Below, piece by piece: positions 40,414 to 48,870 of a DNA stretch of 51,970 nt. The notes under the pieces were generated by a model. That model was not told the DNA's origin and did no database searches. It saw nothing but the letters and a program-made list of their open reading frames with translations. Source of the DNA: Acidobacteriota bacterium. GTDB taxonomy: Bacteria; Acidobacteriota; UBA890; WLXD01. Made by a program: the position numbers and the translations under genes. The stretch's first letter is position 1; each line of letters begins with the position of its first letter. The stretch is taken from NCBI GenBank assembly GCA_029263295.1, contig JAJCXT010000073.1, positions 1 to 51,970 of the forward strand, given 5' to 3'.

Positions 40414-41187
40414 GTGCGTATCGCGGTATGCATGAAGGCCGTTGTCGATCCCCAGGCGCGCATCGAGCTGGATGGGGATGGCAATCTGCGCCAGGAACAG
40501 TTGCGCTACGAAGTGAACGAGTACGACCTCTACGCTGTCGAGGAGGCGATCCGTCTTGTCGACGCGAATGGCGGCGAGGTGACCGTCATTACCCTGGGCA
40601 CTGACGGAGCGGTGCAGGGGTTGCGTAAGGGGCTCGCGATGGGCGCGGCAGACGCGATTCACGTCGAATGTGACCCCTATGCGCTGGACCCTCACGGCGT
40701 GGCGCTGCTGCTCGCGGCGGCCCTGCGTGACGGCGGTTACGATCTCGTTCTCACTGGGGTCGAGTCGGACGATCTCGGCGGCTCGCAGGTGGGCGTACTC
40801 CTCGCGGAGGAACTGGACTACGCGGCGACGACGCTCGTGGTTGGCACGTCAGCGCCAGCGGACGGAGCCATGCAGGTGCGCCGCGAACTGGAGGGGGGCG
40901 AGCACGCCTCCGTCGAGGTCCAGTTGCCGGCGGTCCTGACGATTCAAAGCGGCATCAACGAACCTCGCTATCCCAGTCTCAAGGGCATCATGGCCGCGAA
41001 GCGCAAGGAACTGGCGGAGAAGACACCGGCTGATCTGGGCTTTGCGGAAATGCCGGCTCGCCGAGTGACCGCGCTCGGGCTGGCGACGCCGCCGCCGCGC
41101 GAGCTTGCGCGCATGCTCGAGGGCAGCGCCGAAGACATGGCGGCCGAACTCGTGCGAATCCTGAGGGAAGAGGAGAAATCACTATGA
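40414..41187 (+). CDS. etfB: Electron transfer flavoprotein subunit beta
   Basis: Small subunit of ETF, which carries electrons from acyl-CoA and other dehydrogenases to the quinone pool. 257 residues; VCMKAVVDPQARIELD start, NEYDLYAVEEAIRLVD, and the AMP-binding-type VLTGVESDDLGGSQVG followed by ELDYAATTLVVG. The recognition loop PAVLTIQSGINEPRYPSLKGIMAAKRKE is the ETF-beta signature, in which the Leu/Lys region meets the partner dehydrogenase. GTG start with AGGAGAAG upstream. It overlaps etfA by 4 nt. No acyl-CoA dehydrogenase gene is in the window. Confidence 0.96.
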   Translation: MRIAVCMKAVVDPQARIELDGDGNLRQEQLRYEVNEYDLYAVEEAIRLVDANGGEVTVITLGTDGAVQGLRKGLAMGAADAIHVECDPYALDPHGVALLLAAALRDGGYDLVLTGVESDDLGGSQVGVLLAEELDYAATTLVVGTSAPADGAMQVRRELEGGEHASVEVQLPAVLTIQSGINEPRYPSLKGIMAAKRKELAEKTPADLGFAEMPARRVTALGLATPPPRELARMLEGSAEDMAAELVRILREEEKSL

Positions 41188-42134
41188 GCCGCTCCATTTG
41201 GTTCGTAGCCGAGCACCAAGACGACCAGCTGCACCGAGGAGCCGCGGAGCTCGCTGGAGCCGCCCGCGCCATAGGCGACGAGACCGTGGCTGTGGTTTGT
41301 GCCGCGCCCGGCGGCACCGTGCCGCAGCAGGTAGCGCCCTTTGTCGACCGTGTTCTCGTTGTGGATGACCCTGCGCTCGACCCCTATACCGCAGGACTGT
41401 GGGCGCAGGCGATCGTCGCCCTGGCCAAGGCACAAGAGCCCGCGGCTATTCTGCTGCCGCATGCGCCGCTCGGGCGCGATCTGGCACCGGTCCTGGCCGC
41501 CCGTCTGGGCGCGGGCCTGATGACGGACTGCCTCGAGCTCGAATGGAACGAGGGCCTGGTAGGAACGCGCTCCGTGCTGCGCCGCAAGCTAGTGGCGAGG
41601 GAGCGTGTGGCGACTCCTATCGCTCTGGCCACGTGTCAGCGCGGGGCATTCGCTGCGGCACCCCCGCAGGAGGCCGGCGCCATCGAGGCGGTTGCGTCCA
41701 GCCTGGATGCCAGCACCGTCCGGACGCGTTTTGTCGCGATGGAGCGCGCCGAAGTTGGCGAAGAGAACATCACCGAGGCCGATGTGGTCGTGGCGGGTGG
41801 TCGTGGACTGGGCGACGCCGAGAAGTTCGGGCTCGTGCAGGAACTCGCGGATGTCCTTGGCGGGGTGATGGGCGCGAGCCGCCCCGTTGTCGATCAAGGC
41901 TGGGTGGCGCATGACCGACAGATCGGTTCGTCCGGCATCACCGTGCGGCCGAAACTGTACTTCGCGCTCGGCATCTCCGGGGCTGTACAGCACGTGGTCG
42001 GGATGCGGGAGAGTGACGTCATCGTCGCTATCAACAAAGACCCGCAGGCGCCGATCTTCGAGTACGCCCACTACGGAATCGCCGAGGATCTGTTCAAGGT
42101 GGTGCCCGCGTTGATCGAGGCTCTCAAGGCATAG
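41184..42134 (+). CDS. etfA: Electron transfer flavoprotein subunit alpha
   Basis: FAD-binding subunit of ETF, 316 residues, normal length. The C-terminal FAD motif reads PKLYFALGISGAVQHVVGM then SDVIVAINKDPQAPIFEYAHYGI, as in classic alpha subunits, and ADVVVAGGRGLGDAEKF is the preceding conserved strand. There is no sign of the extra ferredoxin domain of bifurcating FixB types, so an ordinary respiratory ETF is likely. It ends 17 nt from the convergent DNA ligase. Confidence 0.96.
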   Translation: MSRSIWFVAEHQDDQLHRGAAELAGAARAIGDETVAVVCAAPGGTVPQQVAPFVDRVLVVDDPALDPYTAGLWAQAIVALAKAQEPAAILLPHAPLGRDLAPVLAARLGAGLMTDCLELEWNEGLVGTRSVLRRKLVARERVATPIALATCQRGAFAAAPPQEAGAIEAVASSLDASTVRTRFVAMERAEVGEENITEADVVVAGGRGLGDAEKFGLVQELADVLGGVMGASRPVVDQGWVAHDRQIGSSGITVRPKLYFALGISGAVQHVVGMRESDVIVAINKDPQAPIFEYAHYGIAEDLFKVVPALIEALKA

Positions 42135-42151
42135 CAGGTCCGGTGTGAGCG

Positions 42152-43783
42152 TCAGCCCGCTTCCACTGTGGGGGCGCGTGCCTGCTCGTACAGTTCGACG
42201 AGATCTGTCACGGAACTGATTTCGTCGACGCTCAGATCGAGGCGCCGCCTGACGATGCGCGGGAAGCGTAGGGCGAAGCCTGCCGGGTGACGATCGCTGG
42301 GGCGCACATCGTCGAACGCTACCTCCAGAATGATGTCCGGTGTTACGCGGCGAACCGACCCCGTCGTCCGCACCGTGTTCTCTTTGAAGTGCACCGTAAG
42401 TTCGGTGATCTCTGCGTCAGTGAGGCCGCTGTACGCGCGGCCGGCATCGACAAGTTGGTCGCTGCCCCGTACCGCGAAGATCAGGTCCGACAGGAGGCCC
42501 GCGCGCTTGCCACGACCCCACTCCGCGCCAGTGACCACGACGTCGAGCGTGCCGAGCGGCCGCTTCAGCTTTACCCACGCACGACCTCGCCGTCCCGGTT
42601 GGTAGGTGCTCTTGGGGTCCTTGAACACGGCGCCTTCGTTGCCGGCTGCGATGGCTGAGTCGAAGAAGGTGTTCATCGCCGCTTCGTCGGCCAGTTCAGT
42701 CCATGGGGCGCGGCGGACGGGCCCCTCGCTTGGCAGTTGCTGCAGTGCTTGCTTACGCTGCAGCAGTGGTGCGTCGATCAGGTCATAGCCGTCGGCGCGC
42801 AGCACGTCGAAAGCGATGAAGATGACCGGCGCGTCGAGAAGAAGCGTGAGCGGGACCTGTTTCCGCCCGAGTCGTCGCTGCAACGTGCCGAACGACATCG
42901 CCTGGCCGTCCACCCAGACGACGACTTCACCATCGAGGATCCACTCTCCGTGCATCGCGTCAGGAATGCTGCGGATCTCCGGGAAGAAATGAGTGAAGTC
43001 CTCGAGCGCGCGCGAGTACACGCGAACCACCTTGTCGTCACGATGCCACTGCGCGCGGATGCCGTCGTACTTGTCCTCGGCGATCGCGCCGTCGGATAGG
43101 AGGGCGCAGACCTGCGCCGCCGACTCCGCCGGATGGGCGAGCATGACTCGGACCGGCCGGTGGGCCCTGAGCGTTATTGTCTCCAGGTCGCCTCGCGCGG
43201 AGCGCTCCGCGGTAGCGCCAATGTCGCCCAGGAGCATGTGAGCACGCCGAATGGCGTCCACGGGGGTGTCGAAGGCGAGGGCTAGCGCCTCCTCCACGCG
43301 TGATGCCTGCATACCGGTTCGTAGACTGCCGAGTAGGAGCTTGGTCAGGTACTTTGCCTCGATCGGGGTCGCGCGGCCGAACAGTTCCTGCAGGAGCCGG
43401 GCCCGCCGATCGCGCCCGACACGCCCTAGTCGAGCGAGCGACTCCGCAACCAGGAGAATCGGCAGCCGCGCTGCGCCAGAGTCGCGCGGCAGTCCCTCGA
43501 GTAGTTCTGCAACTGCCGTGCCCAGGTCGCCACGCGCGGTGGCTCGTTTCAGCAGGGTCCGGCGCTCGGCGCCACCGAAGGCGGCGATGATGTCAACAAG
43601 TGTCGAACGGCCGACCTTGGTCGCAGGCGTACCCGGGGGGAGGGGAGTCCCCGCAAGGAAGCGCGCCGCGATCGCAATCCCGTCGGAGTGTTGGCTGGCC
43701 AGGTATGCAGCAGCTGCCTGGACCTTGTTCTCCGTGGAACTGTGCCCAGCGATGGTCTCTAAGGTGAGCGCCAGTGCCCGCAT
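42152..43783 (-). CDS. ATP-dependent DNA ligase (archaeal/LigB-type)
   Basis: 543 residues with the three-domain plan of DNA ligase I: an N-terminal DNA-binding domain (about 1-200, LLLGSLRTGMQASRVEEALALAFD), then the adenylation domain with motif I EDKYDGIRAQ (nucleophile Lys238), motif III ILDGEVVVWV, motif IV NEGAVFKDP and motif V AWVKLKR. It ends in an OB-fold. It joins nicks using ATP. It stands alone, without the polymerase and nuclease domains of LigD or a neighbouring Ku gene, so NHEJ is not implied; a repair ligase beside an NAD-dependent LigA elsewhere is more likely. ATG 43783 follows the M23 gene by 72 nt. Confidence 0.93.
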   Translation of the reverse strand: MRALALTLETIAGHSSTENKVQAAAAYLASQHSDGIAIAARFLAGTPLPPGTPATKVGRSTLVDIIAAFGGAERRTLLKRATARGDLGTAVAELLEGLPRDSGAARLPILLVAESLARLGRVGRDRRARLLQELFGRATPIEAKYLTKLLLGSLRTGMQASRVEEALALAFDTPVDAIRRAHMLLGDIGATAERSARGDLETITLRAHRPVRVMLAHPAESAAQVCALLSDGAIAEDKYDGIRAQWHRDDKVVRVYSRALEDFTHFFPEIRSIPDAMHGEWILDGEVVVWVDGQAMSFGTLQRRLGRKQVPLTLLLDAPVIFIAFDVLRADGYDLIDAPLLQRKQALQQLPSEGPVRRAPWTELADEAAMNTFFDSAIAAGNEGAVFKDPKSTYQPGRRGRAWVKLKRPLGTLDVVVTGAEWGRGKRAGLLSDLIFAVRGSDQLVDAGRAYSGLTDAEITELTVHFKENTVRTTGSVRRVTPDIILEVAFDDVRPSDRHPAGFALRFPRIVRRRLDLSVDEISSVTDLVELYEQARAPTVEAG

Positions 43784-43855
43784 GACGGCGGATCTTAGCA
43801 GTCCGGCGGCTGGTAGCCGGCCGTGGCCGTGTGCGCCTGGTGTCAGAGAGGCAGG

Positions 43856-45178
43856 CTAGAGGCCCGCGCCCGCTCCTGCGACTGCGGCCGTGCGGTTGGC
43901 CTGTCCGGTACGCAACGTCTCGAGCGACTCGTCGCGCTGTGCCACGAAACGGCCCCAGTGGTTAGTGGGCACGGGGTCGGCGGCGGGGAACTGCAGGCGT
44001 AGCGGGTCGACATAACGGTCGCCCTGCTCCAGGCCGTAGTGAAGGTGATACCCGGTGGCGTTGCCCGTCTTGCCGACGTAGCCGAGGATCTGACCCTGTT
44101 TGACCTCGGTACCTGGCGCGATACCGCCCTCGATGCGCGACAGATGCATGTACACGGAGGTGTAGGACCCGCCGTGGCGGAGCCGCACGAACCGGCCGGG
44201 CTCGGCGCCATACCTGGCCTCGGTGACCACGCCAGCAGCCGTTGCCTGCACCGGCGTGCCGGGGTCAGCGGCGTAGTCGACGCCGCGATGTGCGCGAGCG
44301 ATGCCGGTCACGGGATGGACGCGGCGCATCGAGAAGCGTGACGAGATCCGTGAGTGCTTCACCGGCGAGCGCAGGAAGGCGCGGCGGAGCGACTCGCCCT
44401 CAGGCGTGAAGTACGAACCCACTCCATCCGGATCGCGGAAGCGGACGACCGGGAGCACGCGACCATTGACGTGGAACTCGGCGCTGAGGATCTCACCGTA
44501 GCCGATGAACTTGCCCTCGACAAAGCGCTCCTCGACCACGAGATCGAGGCGGTCGCCGTAACGCAGGTCGTACTGGAAGTCGACGTCCCAGCCGTAGATG
44601 TCTCCGACCTTGATGATCAGGTCGTTCACCGAACTCCGTGTCGGCGCATACGCCGCGACGGCCCGGTGGAGGCTGTCGACGATCTCGGCGGACATGAACG
44701 TGGTCCGCGACTGGATCGGAATGTTCACTTTCACTGCGGCCCAGTCGCCGTCGTCGCGGGCTACGAACCACGCGGTCTGTCGGTCGAGCTGGTAGCGGAA
44801 ACCGATCAACTCTTCAGCAGAGTCGAAGTACAGCTGGTACTCCTGACCCGGCCGGATGCGACGTACATTGATCGCCTCCGCGGCGACACCGAGCATGGTC
44901 GTCAGGTTCGAGCCCCTGAGACCGGCTCCGCGCAGCGTGGCATCGAGTGTGCTGCCGCTGGTGAATCGCGCACTGACCGCTCGTGCCGCGTCCAGCGCCA
45001 CCGACTGCGGCCATGGCTGGGGCAGCTCAGGGGTTGGCGCGACAGGGCCCGAGACCGACTGGAAGGTCGTGGTGGTCGCGAACGGGGAGGGGATCGGGTT
45101 CCCTGGTAGCACCAACAGCGCGGCCCACAGCACCAGCAGCACTGCTAGGACGGTCTTAGGACGTCGGATGGGAAGCAC
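43856..45178 (-). CDS. M23-family peptidoglycan DD-endopeptidase (MepM-like)
   Basis: Cuts peptide cross-links in murein, opening the sacculus for growth. About 440 residues from GTG 45178 (GGAG 7 nt upstream). N-terminal membrane anchor (KTVLAVLLVLWAALLVLPG), a periplasmic region with LysM/OapA-like elements (LRGAGLRGSNLTTML, VRRIRPGQEYQLYF), and the LytM/M23 domain. Zn ligands are visible: His and Asp in AHRGVDYAA and the HxH of GYHLHYGL. TTG 45256 would add 26 basic residues before the anchor and is possible. It faces away from a lytic transglycosylase, so two murein-cutting enzymes share one control region. Confidence 0.9.
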   Translation of the reverse strand: MLPIRRPKTVLAVLLVLWAALLVLPGNPIPSPFATTTTFQSVSGPVAPTPELPQPWPQSVALDAARAVSARFTSGSTLDATLRGAGLRGSNLTTMLGVAAEAINVRRIRPGQEYQLYFDSAEELIGFRYQLDRQTAWFVARDDGDWAAVKVNIPIQSRTTFMSAEIVDSLHRAVAAYAPTRSSVNDLIIKVGDIYGWDVDFQYDLRYGDRLDLVVEERFVEGKFIGYGEILSAEFHVNGRVLPVVRFRDPDGVGSYFTPEGESLRRAFLRSPVKHSRISSRFSMRRVHPVTGIARAHRGVDYAADPGTPVQATAAGVVTEARYGAEPGRFVRLRHGGSYTSVYMHLSRIEGGIAPGTEVKQGQILGYVGKTGNATGYHLHYGLEQGDRYVDPLRLQFPAADPVPTNHWGRFVAQRDESLETLRTGQANRTAAVAGAGAGL

Positions 45179-45518
45179 GCCGGTCTCCGGGATATAACGT
45201 AAGCGCAAGCGTACGGCTCGCGGGGATCGCACTGTCAGCCGGAGTTTCAGGCTCAAGGCTGTTTCGGGTCCCGTTGGTAGTCAGGGGCTTCAAACAGCCA
45301 GCGGGGTGAGCGAGGCTGCCCATGGAGTAACGCGGCGTATTATACGGGTTCCGCGGACGGCCGCCAAACCGGTACTCAGCCCACAGAAGGCACGTCTCTA
45401 GGGATTGAAAGTGCTACCCGGCGACTGTTTCAATGAGACTTGTCGTGGCGGGTGGAAGTGGCGAGGCCGCGCGGCGGCGAAGTGTGAGGGTTTCGGGATA
45501 GACAAGGAGAGGTTTGAC
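45179..45518. other. Divergent control region between two murein hydrolase genes
   Basis: About 340 nt between the M23 gene (minus) and the lytic transglycosylase (plus). It contains the minus-strand promoter at 45339-45367. The plus-strand TATTAT at 45338-45343 overlaps it, but no good plus-strand -35 was seen. The rest shows no gene, although the plus frame is open from 45405. Confidence 0.5.
45339..45367 (-). promoter_or_regulatory. Strong candidate promoter for the M23 endopeptidase
   Basis: Minus strand: TTGGCG (plus 45362-45367), 17-base spacer, perfect TATAAT (plus 45339-45344). This is the best -10 in the window. The implied leader is about 75 or 155 nt depending on the start codon used. 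Confidence 0.6.
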
Positions 45519-46724
45519 GTGACGACATCAAAGCGCATCCTCGGCTGGGCGACGGCTGCGGTGGTGTTGGGGGCGCTTGCCACGCCGATCATGGCGCAGC
45601 CGGCATCGCAGCCCTCGTTCGAAGACATTCTTCCACTCGACGACTTCTCGCCTGCGATGCTGGGCATCTATCGCAAGCTGATGCTGATCGAGGACGAGAT
45701 CCGGGTCCATGCGGATCGCTATGAGGTGGACTACGTGCTCGCGCGGGCGACCTGCATGTACGAGTCGGGAGGCAACGCCAACCTCACGTCGTGGGCCGGC
45801 GCGAAGGGCTATTTCCAGGTGATGCCGTCGACGTTTCGCAGCCTCAGGGTCGACACGAACATCGAGGCGGGCATCAAGTACATCGGGCAACTCGTGAGGC
45901 AGTTCGAGCGCGAGGACTACGCGCTCGCGGCCTACAACGGTGGCCCCGGCAACGTCGGACGCGGCCGCGCGATGCGCCTCGAGTCGCTGCAATACGTGCT
46001 CGGTGTCGGGTACTACCGCACGATGCTGAAGTTGCATGAACGATCGATCCGTCACCACGCCTCCCAACTCCTTCTGACCGAGGTCGGGGAAGGGGAGGAC
46101 TGGTGGGATATCGCCACGCGTCTCGACGTGCCCCTACTCCAGTTGCGATTGCACAACCCCTATCTGGCGGTTCGTCGGCTCAAGCCCGGCCAGTTCGTGG
46201 CGTATCCGCCCGTCCTTCGTGAGGGGCTGTTCGAACTCAAAGACGATTACCTGGAGTACCGCGCGCGCTTTGGCGACAATTACTTCAACCTGGCATTCAC
46301 GCTGGACGTCGAACTCGACGATCTGCGCGGCGAGAACAGCCTGTGGCATCTGCAGACGCTGCCCGCGGGGATGTTGCTGCGGATTCCGCTGACGTGGGAG
46401 GACGACCACAAGGTCCACCGCGTCCGTGCCGGCGACACCGTTGCGATGGTTGCGGAGGAACTTGGCTCAACCCCGTGGCGAATTCTCCGCGATAACGGGC
46501 TGCTTTGGGACGACTCGCTGGCCGAAGTCGACGTGTTGCGGGTACGCGAGGTTCCGAAGCCGCCTCAATACGTCACGCATCGCGTACGCCGCGGCGAGAA
46601 CCTGTCGAGCATCGCCCGCCGTTACGGCACGACGATCTCGACGATTCAGACGGCCAACGGCATGGGCCGACGGACGTTGATCCGCATCGGCGAGCAGCTC
46701 CGGATCCCATCGGCCGCCGAATAG
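45519..46724 (+). CDS. Membrane-bound or periplasmic lytic transglycosylase with LysM domains (MltD-like)
   Basis: Cleaves glycan strands of murein to anhydro-muropeptides. 401 residues from GTG 45519, supported by AAGGAGAGG 9 nt upstream and by a signal peptide starting there (ILGWATAAVVLGALATPIMAQ). The SLT domain follows: catalytic Glu82 in CMYESGGN, then AKGYFQVMPSTF and AAYNGGPGNVGRG. Three LysM-type units follow: a divergent one (GEDWWDIATRLDVPLLQLR), HRVRAGDTVAMVAEELGS, and HRVRRGENLSSIARRYGT to the end. It lacks a lipobox, unlike E. coli MltD. The divergent M23 gene suggests coordinated murein remodelling. Confidence 0.92.
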   Translation: MTTSKRILGWATAAVVLGALATPIMAQPASQPSFEDILPLDDFSPAMLGIYRKLMLIEDEIRVHADRYEVDYVLARATCMYESGGNANLTSWAGAKGYFQVMPSTFRSLRVDTNIEAGIKYIGQLVRQFEREDYALAAYNGGPGNVGRGRAMRLESLQYVLGVGYYRTMLKLHERSIRHHASQLLLTEVGEGEDWWDIATRLDVPLLQLRLHNPYLAVRRLKPGQFVAYPPVLREGLFELKDDYLEYRARFGDNYFNLAFTLDVELDDLRGENSLWHLQTLPAGMLLRIPLTWEDDHKVHRVRAGDTVAMVAEELGSTPWRILRDNGLLWDDSLAEVDVLRVREVPKPPQYVTHRVRRGENLSSIARRYGTTISTIQTANGMGRRTLIRIGEQLRIPSAAE

Positions 46725-46742
46725 CTGGTCCTCTGGGTGGCG

Positions 46743-46784
46743 CCTCGAGTCGAGTGTGTGAAGAAAAACTGCAACGACTCGAGG
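46743..46784. terminator. Perfect 10-bp inverted repeat after the lytic transglycosylase
   Basis: CCTCGAGTCG (46743-46752) and CGACTCGAGG (46775-46784) enclose a 22-nt A-rich loop, 18 nt after the stop. No T-run follows, so a Rho-type terminator structure or an operator for the next gene are both possible. Confidence 0.45.
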
Positions 46785-46851
46785 GGAGCGCTCGCGGTGG
46801 CCGTCACGGGCTCTCGTCGGATTTTCGTATATCGTTGTGATAAGGATTCTT

Positions 46852-48333
46852 ATGGAAACTAGGAAGTCCAATAGTGGAGCCGCCTTGGCGCTCGCCTCTC
46901 GAATCGGTGTACTGCTCGCGTGCGCCTTCCTGGTGCTACCCGAGCCGCCGCGGGCCGCTTTGGCCCAGTCACAGGGCGCGCCGACCGCGTCCGTGGCGGC
47001 GCCTGCGCCGGCCACGACCACTCGGCCAGCGCAGCGACCCGATTCGTTCCCCACCTTCTTCGCCGGCATTCAGGTCAACGAGCCGGACCACGACCTCTGG
47101 GCCGCGGCGCTGGTGGACGCCGGCTTCGACGCTGTCCAGGTGACGTTGTACGCCCGCCAGCAGGCCTGGGACGGCGCGACGCTGTACTGGGACCGCGAAG
47201 CTCCGTGGGTCGTGTCCGAGATTCGCGCCGCCCGGCGTGCCGGACTGCGAGTGATTCTGGTGATGCGCGTCGCGCTCGAGCACGGATTGCCCGAGAACCG
47301 CCATCTGTGGCACGGGATGATCTGGCCGCGCGACGAGCTCGTCGCCGACTGGTTCGCCGCCTATGGCGACTTCGTTCGCTGGGGCGCTAGCCTGGCCGCC
47401 GATGAGGGCGTCGATCTGTTCGCCATTGGCAACGAGCTGAATTCGATGAGTTCCACGCGCCAGGTCGCGGAAATCCCCGACCTGTACGCGTACTACCTGG
47501 ATCGACAGCGAGTCGCTGCCGTAAACGCGCGTCTCGTTGGCTGCGCCGACGCGGTGCTGCGAGACGGTGGCGGCGACGACTTGCAGCAACTCGATGGCGG
47601 TCGGTATGCGGACCTTGGGGCACTGCTCGACGCGGCCGCCGAACGGCAGCGTAGCTGGACCTTGACCGTGGCCGGATCCGTCGAACGATTGAACCGGCGC
47701 GCGGCGCGGCACGAGACGTACTGGCGCAACCTGATCCGCGAGGTCAGAGCCGAGTATGGCGGTCCGCTGACCTACGGCGGCAACTTCGATCAGTTCCGCC
47801 AGGTCGGTTTCTGGGACGCGCTGGACGTGCTCTCGGTGAACGCCTACTTCCCGCTGTCCCTGTACGGCGCGAGCCGCGGCGAGCGCCGCAGCTATATGGC
47901 CGCGCGCTGGCAGCAGATCGGCGCGGAGCTGACGGCTGCGGCCGATCTGCCGCTGATGATGCTCGAGCTGGGCTGGACGCGCAGCGCCGGAGCAACCGTG
48001 CGACCGTATTCGTACGATCGCGTGGAGGTGCTTGAGACAAGCGGCTCCGACGATCTCACCTGCGTACATTGGAACAGCCAGCCCGCCGATGCCGGCGAAC
48101 GCGTGGACGCGATGCTAGCTCTGGGCGACGCGGTGGAGGCAGGCGCCCTGCCACGGTTGCGCGGTTTCACGGTCTGGAAGATGACAACGAACCCGGAGCA
48201 TCGCGCGATCGAGCCGTTCGCCGTGGTGTTGCCGAGCGGCCGAGCGGTCGCTGGATCGGACCCTGATCTCGATCGCTTCGATAGCGATTATCTTGCGGCG
48301 GCGGCGCGCGTCCAGGCGGCCGTGCGTCGATAG
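46852..48333 (+). CDS. Secreted TIM-barrel glycoside hydrolase-like protein (GH113-like)
   Basis: 493 residues from ATG 46852 (AAGGA upstream). Signal peptide IGVLLACAFLVLPEPPRAALAQ, a Pro/Ala/Thr-rich linker (about 45-65), then a catalytic barrel. It opens with FFAGIQVNEPDHDLW and DAVQVTLYARQQAWDG and ends with FTVWKMTTNPEH. The likely acid/base is Glu195 in AIGNELNS and the nucleophile Glu372 in MLELGWTRS, the clan GH-A arrangement. The overall look is closest to GH113-like beta-mannosidases/mannanases, but the sugar specificity is a guess. Next to a lytic transglycosylase and in the same direction, it may act on cell-wall or external glycan. Confidence 0.72.
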   Translation: METRKSNSGAALALASRIGVLLACAFLVLPEPPRAALAQSQGAPTASVAAPAPATTTRPAQRPDSFPTFFAGIQVNEPDHDLWAAALVDAGFDAVQVTLYARQQAWDGATLYWDREAPWVVSEIRAARRAGLRVILVMRVALEHGLPENRHLWHGMIWPRDELVADWFAAYGDFVRWGASLAADEGVDLFAIGNELNSMSSTRQVAEIPDLYAYYLDRQRVAAVNARLVGCADAVLRDGGGDDLQQLDGGRYADLGALLDAAAERQRSWTLTVAGSVERLNRRAARHETYWRNLIREVRAEYGGPLTYGGNFDQFRQVGFWDALDVLSVNAYFPLSLYGASRGERRSYMAARWQQIGAELTAAADLPLMMLELGWTRSAGATVRPYSYDRVEVLETSGSDDLTCVHWNSQPADAGERVDAMLALGDAVEAGALPRLRGFTVWKMTTNPEHRAIEPFAVVLPSGRAVAGSDPDLDRFDSDYLAAAARVQAAVRR

Positions 48334-48340
48334 CCCAGAC

Positions 48341-48360
48341 TGCCAGCGCTGTCGCTGGCA
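48341..48360. terminator. Stem-loop after the glycosidase-like gene
   Basis: TGCCAGCG (48341-48348), CTGT loop, CGCTGGCA (48353-48360): a perfect 8-bp stem with a tetraloop, 8 nt after the stop. It is followed by TAATCG rather than a T-run. Likely a transcription end or 3' stabilising hairpin. Confidence 0.55.
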
Positions 48361-48399
48361 TAATCGAATCCCTCAGTTCGCACCTCCAGGAGTCATGCC

Positions 48400-48801
48400 G
48401 TGATCAAGTCTCGCCTTCCTCTACTCGCCGTTGCGCTGGCGGCGGTGGCGTCGCTCGCTTTCGTCGCCGGGACTGTTTCTCAGCCGTTGGCGCTGCACCC
48501 GGTGCAGGAAGTCGATCTGGAACTGGGCAAAGAGATCTACCAGAGCCAGTGCGAGCCGTGTCACGGAGCGCAGGGCAAGGGTGACGGCCCTGCCGCACGC
48601 TTCCTGGAGACGACGCCGCGCGACCTCACGTCGGGCAGGTGGCTATATGTCGAGGAAGTGACCCTCGAGCAAGTCGCCGACATCGTGAAAGACGGTGTTG
48701 GTGACACCGAGATGGAACCGTTCGGTGAGCTGCTGCTGGAGGAAGAGATCATCGCGGTGGCGGCGTACGTCATCGCGGAGTTCGCCAGCGAGCGTCCCTG
48801 A
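48400..48801 (+). CDS. Small c-type cytochrome (class I)
   Basis: 133-residue periplasmic or membrane-anchored monohaem cytochrome c. N-terminal hydrophobic signal/anchor (LPLLAVALAAVASLAFVAG, about 5-25), haem motif CEPCH (Cys51, Cys54, axial His55) followed by GAQGKGDGPAARFLETTPRDL, and a probable axial Met105 in DTEMEPFGELL. Length and layout fit the cbb3/nitrite-type mobile electron carriers. GTG 48400 has AGGAG upstream; the nearby ATG 48395 runs into a stop at once. No oxidase genes lie beside it, so the partner is unknown. Confidence 0.9.
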   Translation: MIKSRLPLLAVALAAVASLAFVAGTVSQPLALHPVQEVDLELGKEIYQSQCEPCHGAQGKGDGPAARFLETTPRDLTSGRWLYVEEVTLEQVADIVKDGVGDTEMEPFGELLLEEEIIAVAAYVIAEFASERP

Positions 48802-48870
48802 CCAGAGCATGCGGGCAGTCTGACCAGAGCCTTCAACCAGAGCACGCGGGCAGTCTGACCAGACCCTTCG
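48801..48870. repeat. Tandem 35-bp repeat before rho
   Basis: Two direct copies, 48801-48835 and 48836-48870, matching at 32 of 35 positions; each starts ACCAGAGC, includes GCGGGCAGTCTGACCAG and ends with CCTTC plus A or G. The first begins at the end of the cytochrome gene. Further downstream the sequence is not repeated. Confidence 0.8.
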
